From: Haliovirga abyssi
GTDB lineage: Bacteria > Fusobacteriota > Fusobacteriia > Fusobacteriales > Haliovirgaceae
Assembly: GCF_030295325.1 (NCBI RefSeq)
Contig: NZ_AP027059.1
Location: forward strand, 806,001-870,000
Length of the DNA stretch: 64,000 bases
Direction of reading: 5' to 3'
This document shows positions 62,299-64,000 of the stretch, one piece after another. The first letter of the stretch is position 1, and the number at the start of each line of letters is the position of its first letter. The notes under the pieces are model-generated. The model searched no databases. It had not been told where the DNA came from and worked only from the letters and a program-made list of their open reading frames with translations. Both the position numbers and the translations under genes were made by a program.

Positions 62299-63171
62299 AT
62301 GGGATATTTAATAAGAGGAATAACAAAAAATAAAAATGCTAGATTTTTTTGCGTAGATTCAAAAAATATAGTAGAAGAAGCACAAAAAATACATAAATGT
62401 AGTGCCACAACAATAGCTGCTTTTGGAAGAGTATTGACAGCAGGAGTAATAATGGGAAGTGACTTAAAAGGAGAAAAAGATTTATTAACAATTAAAATAA
62501 CTGGAGATGGAGCATTAAAACAAATAATTGTAACAGCAAATAGCAAAGGATATGTAAAAGGATATGTGTCTAATCCATATGCCGATTTACCATTAAATGA
62601 AAATGGGAAATTGGATGTTGGTGGGATAATAGGAAGAGGTAATTTACAAATAATAAAGGATATGGGGCTAAAGGAACCATATGTTGGGATTAGTAATCTC
62701 GTGAGTGGCGAGATTGGGGAAGATTTAGCAAATTATTTTTTCTATTCTGAGCAAGTTCCGTCAGTAGTTGGAGTAGGAGTTCTTGTAGATAAAGATTTAT
62801 CAATTAAAAGAGCAGGTGGTTTTATAATTCAGCTTTTACCTGAAGCAGATGAAGAATTTATAAACAGATTAGAAGAAAAAATTAAAACTATAAAATCTGT
62901 GACAGAAATGTTAGAATCGAATATGTCTCCAGAAGATATTATAAATTCAATATTTGAAAATGTTGAGGATATAGAAATATTGGATAAAAAAGAGGTGAAA
63001 TATAATTGTGACTGTGATAAAGATAGATTTTATAGAGGGCTTATAACTTTAGATAAAAACGAAATAAAAGAGATGTTAGAAACAGATAAAGAGATAAAAG
63101 CTAAATGCCATTTTTGTCACAAAGAGTATATTTTTACAGAAGAAGATTTTAAGGAGTTTTTAGAAAATTAG
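62299..63171 (+). CDS. hslO: Redox-regulated chaperone Hsp33
   Basis: Hsp33 is a holdase activated by oxidative unfolding of a zinc-binding C-terminus. The 290-residue protein has the conserved N-terminal domain (KCSATTIAAFGRVLTAGVIM, GYVSNPYADLP, GEIGEDLANYFFYSEQ). The zinc site follows as CxC (NCDCDKDRF) and CxxC (KCHFCHKEY), both intact. It has its own promoter and is followed 17 bases later by purU. Confidence 0.96.
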   Translation: MGYLIRGITKNKNARFFCVDSKNIVEEAQKIHKCSATTIAAFGRVLTAGVIMGSDLKGEKDLLTIKITGDGALKQIIVTANSKGYVKGYVSNPYADLPLNENGKLDVGGIIGRGNLQIIKDMGLKEPYVGISNLVSGEIGEDLANYFFYSEQVPSVVGVGVLVDKDLSIKRAGGFIIQLLPEADEEFINRLEEKIKTIKSVTEMLESNMSPEDIINSIFENVEDIEILDKKEVKYNCDCDKDRFYRGLITLDKNEIKEMLETDKEIKAKCHFCHKEYIFTEEDFKEFLEN

Positions 63172-63188
63172 AAAAAGGAGACTAAGAA

Positions 63189-64000
63189 ATGGAAGAAAAA
63201 AGTATTGTATTGATAGAATGTACCGATAAAAAAGGTCTAGTAAATAAAGTAACATCTGTAATATTTGGGCTTGGATTAAATATTGTTAGTAATAATCAAT
63301 TTGTAGATGAAGAATCAAATCATTTTTTTATGAGAACTGAAATTGTAGGAAAAGTCTCAAAAGATATATTAGTTGATAAAATAAAAGAAAATTTACCAGA
63401 TGATGCTATGATAAAAGTAATAGAATCAAAACCTAAAAGAATAGTTATAATGGGAACAAAAGAGCATCACTGTTTTTCTGATATAATAATTAGAAGTGAA
63501 TACAAAGAGATAAATGCAGATATAGTAGGGGCGATAGGGAATTATGATGAATTAAGAGGATTGGCAGAAAAATTTGATATACCATATAGCTTTATTACTC
63601 ATAATGAAAAAACAAAAGAGGAACACGAAGATGAAATAATAAAAAAAATTGAAGAATATAATCCTGATTATATAGTTTTGGCAAAGTATATGAGGATATT
63701 AACGCCTAAATTTGTAGAAAAATATGAACATAAAATAATAAATATACATCATTCATTCTTACCAGCATTTATTGGAGCGAATCCATATAGACAGGCATAT
63801 AATAGAGGGGTAAAAATAATAGGAGCTACAGCACATTTTGTAACAAACGATCTTGATGACGGGCCTATTATAGCTCAAGAAGTTTTAAAGATAGATCATA
63901 CTTATAGTGCAAAAGAGATGAGAAATGCAGGAAGAGATGCAGAAAGAGCAGCTTTTTCAAAAGCATTAAAATTAGTTTTTGAAGATAGAGTGTTTATAAA
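63189..64000 (+). CDS. purU: Formyltetrahydrofolate deformylase (partial, runs off the window)
   Basis: PurU hydrolyses 10-formyltetrahydrofolate to formate and tetrahydrofolate, balancing one-carbon pools. The frame is open from the ATG (after AAAGGAG) to the window end, giving 270 residues. An N-terminal ACT domain (LIECTDKKGLVNKVTSVIFG, about 8-27) precedes the formyltransferase fold with NIHHSFLPAFIGANPYRQAY, the catalytic His region, and AHFVTNDLDDGPIIAQE. The sequence stops at DRVFI; homologues end about ten residues later, so almost the whole gene is present. Confidence 0.95.
   Translation, partial: MEEKSIVLIECTDKKGLVNKVTSVIFGLGLNIVSNNQFVDEESNHFFMRTEIVGKVSKDILVDKIKENLPDDAMIKVIESKPKRIVIMGTKEHHCFSDIIIRSEYKEINADIVGAIGNYDELRGLAEKFDIPYSFITHNEKTKEEHEDEIIKKIEEYNPDYIVLAKYMRILTPKFVEKYEHKIINIHHSFLPAFIGANPYRQAYNRGVKIIGATAHFVTNDLDDGPIIAQEVLKIDHTYSAKEMRNAGRDAERAAFSKALKLVFEDRVFI

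Overview
This is a strongly AT-rich, gene-dense bacterial window. Every gene I can support lies on the + strand. The content points to a motile diderm: a flagellar export apparatus, chemotaxis genes, a lipoprotein, RodZ, SecG, an iron-type ABC exporter and Hsp33. Low G+C, the order rarA-rodZ-small ORF-hisS-aspS and a 6S RNA locus suggest a deep-branching, flagellated member of Fusobacteriota. The flagellar/chemotaxis block (flhB-flhA-flhF-flhG-che-fliA-fapA) resembles the arrangement I recall from Thermotogota. The taxonomic guess is inference from memory of gene order, not a search result.

Layout. (1) 1-16.8 kb, flagellum and chemotaxis: fliQ, fliR, flhB, flhA, flhF, flhG, cheB, cheA, cheW, cheC, cheD, an unknown tail-anchored protein, fliA (sigma-28 type), fapA (DUF342) and three unknown genes, largely overlapping or a few bases apart. 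(2) 16.8-19.6 kb: tpiA-gpmI-secG with a clear promoter, closed by a terminator fused to a 52-bp perfect palindrome. (3) 19.7-29 kb: a membrane PP2C/SpoIIE phosphatase, then rarA, rodZ, a small unknown gene, hisS, aspS, a 6S RNA with its terminator, and argS. (4) 29-35 kb: partner-switching genes (two HATPase anti-sigma-type kinases, three STAS proteins) interleaved with a second chemosensory set (cheW, a cheA without a P2 domain, another cheW). (5) 35-46.5 kb: rapZ, uvrC, a receiver protein, two HD-GYP proteins, a lipoprotein, a second PP2C phosphatase, NAD(P)HX repair and a phosphoesterase. (6) 46.5-51 kb: a DGNHR-motif protein, a methyl-accepting protein fused to a hemerythrin domain, and an acetyltransferase. 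(7) 51-57.2 kb: fructokinase plus amylosucrase in one operon, miaB, and a second GH13 enzyme. (8) 57.2-64 kb: receiver, rho, LysM-M23 peptidase, TPR protein, a FetAB-type ABC pair, hslO, and purU cut by the window end.

How it works together. The first block builds and steers the flagellum. FlhF/FlhG set number and position, FliA transcribes late genes, and CheA/W/B/C/D form a CheC/CheD-type adaptation system (no cheR or obvious cheY here). The second block appears to link chemosensory input (CheW/CheA2), reversible STAS phosphorylation (HATPase kinases against PP2C phosphatases) and cyclic-di-GMP turnover (two HD-GYP proteins); no target sigma factor is visible.

The most unusual non-coding signal is a family of about 50-105 base intergenic inverted-repeat elements with related ends (GGAACG-GCTTAAAAA and TTTTTTAAA-CGTTCC). 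There are five recognisable copies: at the window start and near 10.02, 32.49, 51.32 and 55.82 kb. A different, less AT-rich inverted repeat lies at 51.06-51.15 kb. I found no tRNA, rRNA, CRISPR array, transposase or prophage gene.
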